From DATAEE01 sp036258175 (lineage in GTDB: Bacteria; Acidobacteriota; Vicinamibacteria; Vicinamibacterales; 2-12-FULL-66-21), in assembly GCA_036258175.1 (NCBI GenBank), contig DATAEE010000373.1:1-21007 (forward strand): a stretch of 21,007 bases of DNA, written 5' to 3'. Every line of letters starts with the position of its first letter. Positions within the stretch are counted from its first letter, which is position 1. The translations under genes were made by a program, and so were the position numbers. The notes below the pieces were generated by a model. It ran no database searches. It was not told the DNA's origin and worked only from the letters and a program-made list of their open reading frames with translations. Shown here piece after piece: positions 8,257 through 15,870 of the stretch.

Positions 8257-10908
8257 ATGTCGCCTCCAACCGATTCCGCCGCGTCAACGTCCGCGACGCC
8301 GGCGATGCGGCAGTATCTCGACGCGAAGCGGCAGCATCGCGACGCGATTGTGTTCTTTCGCATGGGCGATTTTTACGAGATGTTCTACGAGGACGCGCTC
8401 GTGGCCGCGCGCGCGCTCGAGCTGACGCTCACGTCGCGATCGAAGGATGCGAACGGTGGCGCCGTCCCGATGTGCGGCGTCCCGCACCACGCAGCGGACG
8501 GCTACATCGCGCGCCTGGTCCGCAAAGGTTTCCGCGTCGCCATCTGCGAACAGGTCGAGGATCCACGCAAAGCGAAAGGCGTCGTCCGGCGCGAGGTCGT
8601 CCGCGTCGTCTCCCCCGGCACGCTCACCGACAGCGCCTATCTGGATGCCAGGGAGCCGGCGTTCATCATGTCGGTCTGCCGCGCGGATGGCGTGACGGGT
8701 GTTGCGCTGCTCGACTTGTCGACCGGCGAGTTCAGCGCGACCGAATACGGCGGCGCTGACGGGCTCCACGCCCTCCGGGACGATCTCGCCGTGCTTCGGC
8801 CCCGTGAGGTGGTCATTGCTGCCGGCTTGCCGGGAGGTGCGGTCTCGGCGCTTCCCGTCCCCCCCGGCGTCCCGCCGCCCCGATTCACGGAGATCGAGCC
8901 GTGGACGTTCGACGTCGAGAACGCTCGGCGGGCGCTGCTCGATCAAACACGTACGCAGACGCTCGCCGGGTTCGGCCTCGACCGCCATCCGGGTGCCGTT
9001 TCCGCCGCCGGGGCGCTTGTCCAGTATCTGAAGGACACGCAGAAGGTGGACCTTGCGCACGTTCGCGCGATTCGGTACCGCACCGGGGGGGACGCGCTCA
9101 TCATCGATCCGATGACGCTGAAGCACCTCGAAATCGTCGAGAGCGCTGAAGGAGGGCGTAATGGCTCCCTCCTCGATGAAATCGACCGGACGGCCACAGC
9201 GATGGGCGGCCGCCTGCTGCGGGCGTGGCTGCTCGCACCGCTCGTTTCGCTCGAGCGGATTCAGGATCGGCTGGATACAGTCGAGGAGCTGGCGTTCCGG
9301 TCGACGGATCGCGGCAAGCTCCGCGACGCGCTCAAGAACGTCCATGACATCGAGCGCCTCGTCGCCCGGGCGGCGCTGGGGACTGCCGGTCCACGCGACG
9401 TCGTTGCGCTGCGGGTGTCGCTCGCGGCAGTCCCGCGCATGCGATTGCTGCTCGCCGATCTGCAGTCGCCGCTCGTGCGCAGCCTCGTCGGCGAGTTGGA
9501 CGATGTGGCCGAGGTGCGCGATCAAATCGCCGCGACCATTGCGGACGAACCGCCAGCCCTCGCGCGCGACGGCGGCGCCATCCGGGACGGCGTGGATCGC
9601 GAGCTGGACGAGCTGCGAGCCATCAGTCGCGGAGGCCGGCAGCGGATCGCTGAGATGGAAGAGGCCGAACGCGCCCGAACCGGGATCGCGTCGCTGAAGA
9701 TTCGCTACAACCGGGTGTTCGGCTACTACATCGAGGTTTCGAAGGCGAACCTCGCCGCGGTGCCGCCCGACTACCACCGGAAACAGACTATCGCCGGAGG
9801 CGAGCGATTCATCACGCCGGCGCTGAAGGAATACGAAGACCGGGTACTCGGCGCGGATGAGCGGATCCTCGAACGCGAGATCGAGATCTTCGACCGGGTG
9901 CGGGCGGCGGTGGCTGCCGAAGCGCCGACGCTGCAGGATACGGCGCGAGCGCTCGCCTCACTCGACGTGCTCGCCGCGCTCGCAGAGGCAGCGGCTGTCC
10001 TCAATTACACGAAGCCGCAGGTCCACGACGGCGACGATCTGAGCATCGTGGACGGACGCCACCCGGTCGTCGAGCGCCACTCAGCCGAGCCTTTCGTGCC
10101 GAATGACGTCACGCTCGATGCGACTTCGCATCAGCTGATGATCCTGACCGGCCCGAACATGGGCGGGAAATCGACCTATCTTCGACAGACCGCGCTGATG
10201 TGCCTGCTGGCCCAGGCGGGATCGTTCGTGCCGGCGCGCAGCGCCAAGCTGCCGCTGGTCGACCGCATCTTCGCGCGGGTCGGGGCGTCGGACAACATCG
10301 CCCGAGGGCAATCGACCTTCATGGTCGAAATGCAGGAAACCGCGAACATCCTGCACGCCGCCACCTCGCGGAGCCTCGTCATCCTCGACGAAATCGGGCG
10401 CGGGACGGCCACGTTCGACGGACTGAGCCTCGCGTGGGCCGTGGCCGAGCACCTCGCCAGCAACCCGCGCGCCCGCCCGAAAACGATCTTCGCCACCCAC
10501 TACCACGAGCTGACAGATCTCGCCGATGCGCTTCCCGGTGTCGCCAACTGTCACGTTGTCGTGCGGGAGTGGAAAGACGACATCATCTTTCTTCGGAAGG
10601 TCGTGGCCGGCCGTTCCGATCGGAGTTACGGCATACAGGTAGCGCGGCTCGCCGGGCTTCCGGCGCCGGTGGTCACCCGCGCGCGCGAGATCCTCGAGGC
10701 GCTCGAACGCGACGAGCTGTCGCGCGGCGGCCGTCCGTCGCTGACGGCGGGTTCGCCAACCGCCGCCAGCGGACAGCTGGGACTATTCCATGCCCCGTCG
10801 CCCGAGGACCATCCGGCCGTCAAACGACTGCGCGGCATCGACATCGATCGCCTGACGCCGCTGGAAGCGCTGACGCTGCTCGCCGATCTGAAAAAGGAGG
10901 CTGAGTGA
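8257..10908 (+). CDS. mutS: DNA mismatch repair protein MutS
   Basis: An 883-residue MutS1, which binds base mismatches and small loops and recruits MutL using ATP. The mismatch-reading motif GDFYEMF holds Phe39 and Glu41, the stacking and hydrogen-bonding residues of the family. The connector, lever and clamp regions are present, with FGYYIEVSKAN at about 488-498. The ATPase has Walker A GPNMGGKST (from Gly632, Lys638), an ABC-type signature region, Walker B LVILDEIGRG (Asp711-Glu712) and the FATHYHEL switch. The C-terminal DELSRGGRP...QLGLF linker and helical tail are present, so the protein looks full length. The ATG at 8257 lacks a Shine-Dalgarno. It is followed after 36 nt by a secreted-protein gene, probably a fortuitous operon partner. 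Confidence 0.98.
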   Translation: MSPPTDSAASTSATPAMRQYLDAKRQHRDAIVFFRMGDFYEMFYEDALVAARALELTLTSRSKDANGGAVPMCGVPHHAADGYIARLVRKGFRVAICEQVEDPRKAKGVVRREVVRVVSPGTLTDSAYLDAREPAFIMSVCRADGVTGVALLDLSTGEFSATEYGGADGLHALRDDLAVLRPREVVIAAGLPGGAVSALPVPPGVPPPRFTEIEPWTFDVENARRALLDQTRTQTLAGFGLDRHPGAVSAAGALVQYLKDTQKVDLAHVRAIRYRTGGDALIIDPMTLKHLEIVESAEGGRNGSLLDEIDRTATAMGGRLLRAWLLAPLVSLERIQDRLDTVEELAFRSTDRGKLRDALKNVHDIERLVARAALGTAGPRDVVALRVSLAAVPRMRLLLADLQSPLVRSLVGELDDVAEVRDQIAATIADEPPALARDGGAIRDGVDRELDELRAISRGGRQRIAEMEEAERARTGIASLKIRYNRVFGYYIEVSKANLAAVPPDYHRKQTIAGGERFITPALKEYEDRVLGADERILEREIEIFDRVRAAVAAEAPTLQDTARALASLDVLAALAEAAAVLNYTKPQVHDGDDLSIVDGRHPVVERHSAEPFVPNDVTLDATSHQLMILTGPNMGGKSTYLRQTALMCLLAQAGSFVPARSAKLPLVDRIFARVGASDNIARGQSTFMVEMQETANILHAATSRSLVILDEIGRGTATFDGLSLAWAVAEHLASNPRARPKTIFATHYHELTDLADALPGVANCHVVVREWKDDIIFLRKVVAGRSDRSYGIQVARLAGLPAPVVTRAREILEALERDELSRGGRPSLTAGSPTAASGQLGLFHAPSPEDHPAVKRLRGIDIDRLTPLEALTLLADLKKEAE

Positions 10909-10961
10909 AGCGCCGCGGTTTGTTGTGTATGGTGCTCCTGAAGGATGTTGCGCGCAGGTAA
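10905..10961 (+). CDS. possible 18-codon leader ORF overlapping the mutS stop
   Basis: A GTG overlapping the mutS stop as GTGA opens an 18-codon frame (VKRRGLLCMVLLKDVARR, then TAA) that ends inside the first codons of the next gene, in another frame. It is basic then hydrophobic, like the start of a signal peptide. It could be a coupling peptide carrying ribosomes from mutS to the peptidase gene, which has only an AAGG directly against its ATG. It could equally be chance. No independent evidence of translation. Confidence 0.2.
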   Translation: MKRRGLLCMVLLKDVARR

Positions 10962-13797
10962 CGCGGGCCGGGGACGCCTGCGGACGGTTCTTCTCGGCAT
11001 TCTCATCTCTACCGCAGGATTCGGCGCGCACGAAGCACAGGCGGCTGAGCATTACGACCCCACACTGCGTTTCCGCACGATCACGACGCAACACTTCGCC
11101 ATCCACTTTCATCAGGGCGAGCAGGCGCTGGCGCGTCGGTTGGCGCGGGTCGCCGAGGAGGTTCACGAAAAGCTCGTCCCGCGCCTGGGCAGCACCCGAA
11201 GCGGGTCCAAAACTCACGTGATTCTGGTCGACCAGGATGATGTGCCGAACGGCTGGGCGATGGTCTTCCCGTACAACGTCATCCAGATCCGCGCCGCTGC
11301 TCCGGGCGTTGATGAGTCGATCGGAAACACCGACGATTGGCTGCGGATGGTCTTCGTGCACGAGTACACGCACGTCCTACATCTCGATCGCGCGGGCGGC
11401 CTCATAGGCGGATTGCGATACGTTTTCGGCCGCGCACCGCTGCTCTTCCCAAATGTGTTCCTGCCGCAGTGGCAGATTGAGGGGATCGCGACCTGGAGCG
11501 AGAGTGCCTTCACCGGGCGGGGGCGGATTCAGTCCGGCGATTTCAGGCAGATCGTCACTGCGGCGGCTGCCGCGGGGAGATTTGAACCTGTCGATCGGGT
11601 TAATGGCGGACTGGTCGACTGGCCCGACGGGCACGGGCCTTACGCGTATGGCGGCTTTTTTCACGAACATCTTGCGCGGCGGTTCGGCGACCGGCGTCTC
11701 GGTGATCTCGCCGACGCGACAGGCCGACGCCTGCCGTTTCTGCCTCTGGGCGCGTTCAATCGCGCGTTCGGCGAAGACTTTGGCGCGCTCTGGCGAGAAT
11801 TCAGGACGGAGATCGAGTCGCACGCCGCCGTTGATCGGCGCAACCGCGCGCGACGTCTGACGTCACATGAATATCAAGTCGGCGCGCCGCGATGGAGCGC
11901 GGATGGCGCGCGCATCTTCTATTCGCTGTCGACCCCGCACGATTTTCCGGCGCTCATGAGCGTCGTGCCGGGCAGTCAGCCGGAACGCCTGTCCAATCGG
12001 GCCGGTGGGACGAGAACTGCGGCGACGCGCGAGGCCATCATCTTTGATCAGCTTCAGTACGTGCGCAGCGTCGGGCTGCAGGGCGATCTCTACCAGTTCG
12101 ATCTCGCAAGCCGGCGCACCCGGCGTCTGACGACCGGCGCGCGCACCTCCGATCCCGACGTGTCGTCGGACGGCAAACGCATCGCCTGCATCCTCGAGGA
12201 CGGTGGAACGACGGCGCTCGCGGTACTGAATGTCGATGACCCGTCCGGTCAGCCGAAGGTCGTCGCGCGTGCGCCTGATACCCAGTTCGGTGTGCCGCGC
12301 TGGGCGCCGGACGGCCGTTCGATCGCCGTCGAGCGGCGGCCGCTTGGCGGTCCGTTCGAGCTAGTCGTTGTCGATACCGACACCGGTGCCACAGAGGTCG
12401 TCGTCAGCGGACCAGGCCGACATGCCGATCCGGAGTGGACACGCGACGGACGCTGGATTCTCTTCGCGTCGGACCGAAGCGGCGGACCGCTCGACTTGCA
12501 CGCCGTTGAGCGGCTGACCCGCCGCGTGGTGCGCGTCACCAGGATCGACGGCGGCGCTCACGCCCCATCCATCTCTCCGGACGGCCGTTCTATCGCGTTC
12601 ATCGGTTACGTGCCGACCGGCTACGAGATCTTTTCGACCGATCTGCCCGACCTCGATGGCCTGCCGGCAATCTCACCGCCGCAAGAAGCCGGAGCGGCCG
12701 AACCAGCAAGCGTAACCGCGGAAGTGTCGCCCGAGAAGCCATACAGCCCGTGGTCCACTTTGTATCCCCGCTACTGGACGCCCGTCATCGAAGAAGACAA
12801 CGGCCAGATTGAAGCTGGCGCGGCCACAACAGCCGCCGATCCGCTCGCGCGGCATTCCTATGCCGCGGCTGTGACATGGGGGTCGGCTGCGGCGCATCCA
12901 GATTGGCAGGTGGTCTACGCGTACGACCGATGGCGGCCAACGTTCGTGGTGGCAGCTTCCGACGATCGATCCGAGTTTCAACAGGCCGACTACCGAGACC
13001 GCACTCTCGATGTCGGCACATTCGTACGTTTCCGCCGTGTGCTTCGACTTCAGACCGTGTCCACTTCGCTGCACGCCTCAGAAGAAGTTCGCGACTGCGC
13101 GGTGGAAGCGGGCTGTCTGCAGCCGGGCCGCACAGCCATCGATCGTCGCGCCGTGCGAGGAGGCTGGTCGTTCACGACGGCGCGCAGCTACGGCTACTCC
13201 ATCAGCCCCGAGGATGGTTTCACAGTCGGTGGTGCGCTCGAAGCGACGCGCGAAGCGTTCGGTTCGAGCGGCGACGCTACGACCGTCACCGTTCAGGCGC
13301 GCGGCTACCCGTCGTTCGGACTTCCGCATGCGGTCCTGGCCACCCGGGCAGCCTTCGCCGGTTCGTGGGGCGACGCCGTGGTCGCCCGACGGTTTGGGAT
13401 CGGCGGGGTTAGTGCGGAGAGCCCAGGTAACTTCGGTCGCGATGCGGTGGGACTCCTGCGGGGATATGACGAGGACGCGGCAGTCGGCTCTCATGCGGCG
13501 GTCGTCAACGTCGACTTCCGGCTGCCGCTCGTCGTCATCGAACGGGGCGCCGGCCGGTGGCCGTTCTTTCTCAAAACGCTTCACGCGGCCGGATTCGTCG
13601 ACGCTGGCCACGCCTGGGACCGTCGTGTCGATCTCGATGATCTGAAGGTCACCTTTGGTGCCGAGCTGTCGATGGATACGACGGTGGGCTTTAGTCTCCC
13701 GCTGACGTTTACGGCTGGCGTGGCGTGGCGCCACGATGGCAGCGGCCGTCTGCCGGAAGGTGCTGCAATCTTCGGCCGCATCGGCCGGGCGTTTTGA
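10945..13797 (+). CDS. secreted zinc-peptidase-like / WD40-TolB propeller / outer-membrane beta-barrel protein
   Basis: A 950-residue exported protein with three parts. Residues 1-33 form a signal peptide ending AQA/AE. Residues about 40-300 hold a gluzincin-like metallopeptidase domain: HEYTH (His139, Glu140, His143) and, 36 residues on, EGIATW with Glu179 as likely third zinc ligand. Residues about 305-590 contain five WD40/TolB-like strand motifs of the type SxDGxxI (SADGARIFY, SSDGKRIAC, APDGRSIAV, TRDGRWILF, SPDGRSIAF). Residues about 630-950 resemble the bacterial surface antigen (Omp85/BamA-type) barrel, ending in Phe as outer-membrane proteins do. The predicted place is the outer membrane with the first two domains in the periplasm or outside. 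The substrate is unknown. A stop codon just upstream in frame leaves ATG 10945 (or TTG 10948) as start. It follows mutS closely, without obvious functional relation. Confidence 0.85.
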   Translation: MLRAGNAGRGRLRTVLLGILISTAGFGAHEAQAAEHYDPTLRFRTITTQHFAIHFHQGEQALARRLARVAEEVHEKLVPRLGSTRSGSKTHVILVDQDDVPNGWAMVFPYNVIQIRAAAPGVDESIGNTDDWLRMVFVHEYTHVLHLDRAGGLIGGLRYVFGRAPLLFPNVFLPQWQIEGIATWSESAFTGRGRIQSGDFRQIVTAAAAAGRFEPVDRVNGGLVDWPDGHGPYAYGGFFHEHLARRFGDRRLGDLADATGRRLPFLPLGAFNRAFGEDFGALWREFRTEIESHAAVDRRNRARRLTSHEYQVGAPRWSADGARIFYSLSTPHDFPALMSVVPGSQPERLSNRAGGTRTAATREAIIFDQLQYVRSVGLQGDLYQFDLASRRTRRLTTGARTSDPDVSSDGKRIACILEDGGTTALAVLNVDDPSGQPKVVARAPDTQFGVPRWAPDGRSIAVERRPLGGPFELVVVDTDTGATEVVVSGPGRHADPEWTRDGRWILFASDRSGGPLDLHAVERLTRRVVRVTRIDGGAHAPSISPDGRSIAFIGYVPTGYEIFSTDLPDLDGLPAISPPQEAGAAEPASVTAEVSPEKPYSPWSTLYPRYWTPVIEEDNGQIEAGAATTAADPLARHSYAAAVTWGSAAAHPDWQVVYAYDRWRPTFVVAASDDRSEFQQADYRDRTLDVGTFVRFRRVLRLQTVSTSLHASEEVRDCAVEAGCLQPGRTAIDRRAVRGGWSFTTARSYGYSISPEDGFTVGGALEATREAFGSSGDATTVTVQARGYPSFGLPHAVLATRAAFAGSWGDAVVARRFGIGGVSAESPGNFGRDAVGLLRGYDEDAAVGSHAAVVNVDFRLPLVVIERGAGRWPFFLKTLHAAGFVDAGHAWDRRVDLDDLKVTFGAELSMDTTVGFSLPLTFTAGVAWRHDGSGRLPEGAAIFGRIGRAF

Positions 13798-13813
13798 TTC
13801 GATGCTGCGCATA

Positions 13814-13819
13814 TAGAAT
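13814..13819 (+). promoter_or_regulatory. candidate -10 box for the DHS-like/agmatinase unit
   Basis: TAGAAT, five of six matches to the -10 consensus, lies within the AT-rich run CATATAGAATATC and ends 7 nt before the GTG start at 13827. No Shine-Dalgarno precedes that GTG. The spacing would give a leaderless mRNA. A poor -35 (TTTTGA, 13792-13797, 16-bp spacer) is possible. Confidence 0.4.
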
Positions 13820-13826
13820 ATCGGGC

Positions 13827-14903
13827 GTGTCGACGAAGAAATCGCGCTTCCTCAAGACACCCGTCGAGCCGTTTCGCGTCGAATCGGGACTGTCGGTTGA
13901 TGAAGTCCTCCGGCGCATGGAGCGCATCTCCTTTCAGGGGCGCAACCTCGCCACCGCGTTGCGTATCTGGCAGAAGATGCTCGACGGCGACACCATCATT
14001 TTTCTCGGCATGGCCGGCGCGCTGAGCGCCGGAGGGCTGCGGCTGATCGTCGCGCACCTGATCGCGCGCCGGTACATCGACTGTCTGGTTTCCACGGGCG
14101 CCAACCTCTACCACGATCTCCACGAGACGCGCGGTCGCCGGCACTTCCTCGGCTCACCGCGCGAAGACGACGAGGCCCTTGCCGAGGCAAGGATCGATCG
14201 CGTGTACGACACTTATGCGGACGAAGAGGAATTCATCGACAACGATGAGTGGATCGCCGCCTTCGCTCAGACGCTCGAGCCGCGGCCCTATACGTCTCGC
14301 GAGTTCCTCAACCGGTTGGGCGGGCATCTGTGGCAGGAAACCGGTGGCGACGGCATTCTGACGGCGGCGTATCGGGCGAACGTCCCGATCTTCTGTCCAG
14401 CGCTGGCGGATTCGTCGATCGGGATGGGTTTGTCCCAGGCCCGCCACCGCGACCAGCGGTCCGGGCAGATCGACATCATTGGCGACATCATCGAGTCAGC
14501 CAACATCGTCATCCGCCGGCCGCATACGGCGTCGATCGTTCTCGGAGGCGGCACGCCGAAAAACTTCATCAATCAGGCGAGCGTGCAGGCGGAGTTTTAC
14601 GACGATCGCATCACCGGTCACCGGTTTGCGCTCCAGATCGTGACCGACGTGCCGCACTTCGGCGGCGCCTCCGGTTCGAGTCTGGACGAAGCCAAGAGCT
14701 GGGGAAAGCTCGCCGAAAATGCCGAGCAGGTCACGGTCCACGCCGACGCGACCGTCGCACTGCCGCTTCTGGTGAGCGCGCTCGAGACGACAGCCGGCGC
14801 CAGGCTCGAAATGCGCCGCCGTCCGGTCTTCGACGTCGGCGGCGCCGTGATTTCCGTCGACGGCCGTCCGCTTCCCGCCGGGCGGTATGAGGAGCATTCG
14901 TGA
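13827..14903 (+). CDS. deoxyhypusine synthase-like protein (possible homospermidine synthase)
   Basis: A 358-residue member of the deoxyhypusine synthase family, which uses NAD+ and spermidine to move an aminobutyl group. Bacteria lack eIF5A, so the eukaryotic reaction cannot be assumed. Visible motifs: FLGMAGALSAGGLR (about 57-70) and STGANLYHDLHE (about 91-102), the NAD-binding region; VLGGGTPKNF (238-247); and DEAKSWGKL with Lys294, matching the catalytic lysine (Lys329 in human DHS). Where eukaryotic enzymes have Lys-His (KHH), this protein has Lys245-Asn246, so the active site differs. Translation from GTG 13827 removes an upstream extension that overlaps the previous gene. Its stop overlaps the agmatinase start (GTGA). 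Agmatinase makes putrescine, a possible aminobutyl acceptor giving homospermidine. That reaction is inference. Confidence 0.9.
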   Translation: MSTKKSRFLKTPVEPFRVESGLSVDEVLRRMERISFQGRNLATALRIWQKMLDGDTIIFLGMAGALSAGGLRLIVAHLIARRYIDCLVSTGANLYHDLHETRGRRHFLGSPREDDEALAEARIDRVYDTYADEEEFIDNDEWIAAFAQTLEPRPYTSREFLNRLGGHLWQETGGDGILTAAYRANVPIFCPALADSSIGMGLSQARHRDQRSGQIDIIGDIIESANIVIRRPHTASIVLGGGTPKNFINQASVQAEFYDDRITGHRFALQIVTDVPHFGGASGSSLDEAKSWGKLAENAEQVTVHADATVALPLLVSALETTAGARLEMRRRPVFDVGGAVISVDGRPLPAGRYEEHS

Positions 14904-15784
14904 CGGTGAAGTACGACGCAACCGATCCGATGATGTTCGGCGGCCCGCCATCGAAACCGCCGGCGTTCGAGACGGCGAGAGCTGTCGTGCTGCCCGTGCC
15001 CTTTGATCGCACGACTACGTACGTGCCCGGCACTCGCAACGGCCCACGCGAGATCATTCAGGCATCTACCCACATGGAAGTGTGGGACGAAGAAACTCGC
15101 GCCGACGTCCATTCCTCGGGCGCGATCTTCACGCTGCCGGAAATGGAGCTCCCGTTCGGCGAAATGGCGCCAGTGATGGATGAACTCCAGCGCGTCGCCG
15201 GCGAGATCTTCAAGGCCGGTAAGTTCCTCGTGACGCTCGGCGGCGAACACTCGATCACGCCGCCGATCGTGGCTGCGGCAGCCGCGCGCCACCAGGGGCT
15301 CTCAGTGCTTCAAATCGACGCGCATGCCGACCTGCGCGACGTGTACATGGGCACACCCTTCAATCACGCCTGCGCCATGCGACGGACGCTCGAGCACGCG
15401 CCGGTCACGCAGGTGGGCATTCGAAGCATGTCTTCGGAGGAGGCGCAAGCGGCGGGCGATTTGAAAACCCGGATCTTCTACGACTTCGACATGCGGCGCG
15501 ATCCATCGTGGATGGATAGGGTGATCGACGCGTTGAGCGAACGCGTCTACATCACGATCGACGCCGACGGCCTCGACCCGGCGATCATGCCGGCGGTTGG
15601 AACACCCGAACCGGGCGGCTTGTCGTGGCAGGAGGCGATCGCCCTGCTTAAGGGTGTCTTCACGCGACGCCAAGTCGTCGGCTGCGACCTCGTTGAGCTC
15701 TGCCCCATCCCGGGCCTGGTGGCGCCGAACTTCCTCTGCGCGAAGCTGGTTTACAAGATGCTCACCTACCAGCTCGCCAGATAA
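14900..15784 (+). CDS. speB: agmatinase (ureohydrolase family)
   Basis: A 294-residue ureohydrolase, most likely agmatinase, which hydrolyses agmatine to putrescine and urea with two Mn ions. The metal ligands are all present: His117 in LGGEHS, Asp140/His142/Asp144 in DAHADLRD, and Asp221/Asp223 in TIDADGLDP. The third signature continues as AVGTPEPGG. The N-terminal PVPFDRTTTYVPGTRNGP block is typical of agmatinases rather than arginases or formiminoglutamases. The GTG at 14900 overlaps the stop of the DHS-like gene, so the two proteins are probably made together in similar amounts. No arginine decarboxylase lies within view to supply agmatine. Substrate assignment within the family rests on motif style and context, so some doubt remains. 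Confidence 0.92.
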   Translation: MTVKYDATDPMMFGGPPSKPPAFETARAVVLPVPFDRTTTYVPGTRNGPREIIQASTHMEVWDEETRADVHSSGAIFTLPEMELPFGEMAPVMDELQRVAGEIFKAGKFLVTLGGEHSITPPIVAAAAARHQGLSVLQIDAHADLRDVYMGTPFNHACAMRRTLEHAPVTQVGIRSMSSEEAQAAGDLKTRIFYDFDMRRDPSWMDRVIDALSERVYITIDADGLDPAIMPAVGTPEPGGLSWQEAIALLKGVFTRRQVVGCDLVELCPIPGLVAPNFLCAKLVYKMLTYQLAR

Positions 15785-15843
15785 GGCGTCCAAGCGCGCA
15801 TTTCCGGGAAACGGGTTCGTTCCTTCGGTATCCACGCCGAACT

Positions 15844-15859
15844 GTATACACGGTATACT
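15844..15859 (+). promoter_or_regulatory. GTATAC inverted repeat with embedded -10 box upstream of the sigma-54 activator
   Basis: GTATAC at 15844-15849 and 15853-15858 are separated by ACG, forming a 15-bp dyad. TATACT at 15854-15859 is a good -10 box ending 11 nt before the ATG at 15871; the start lacks a Shine-Dalgarno. The dyad would overlap the polymerase site, as expected for a repressor or autoregulatory operator. A related GTATCC lies at 15828-15833. The rest of the 86-bp gap holds only a weak bulged hairpin at 15807-15823 (GGAAACG/CGTTCC) with no T-run. Confidence 0.45.
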
Positions 15860-15870
15860 GGTCCCCTTCC

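Noticed and set aside
8284..9777. A 497-codon open frame on the minus strand opposite mutS
   Set aside because: It is antisense to an intact, motif-complete mutS and has the low-complexity Arg/Asp/Glu composition expected of a GC-rich shadow frame.
10905..11010. Frameshift in the signal peptide of the peptidase-barrel protein
   Set aside because: The short GTGA frame resembles a signal-peptide start, but the downstream frame has its own complete signal peptide from ATG 10945.
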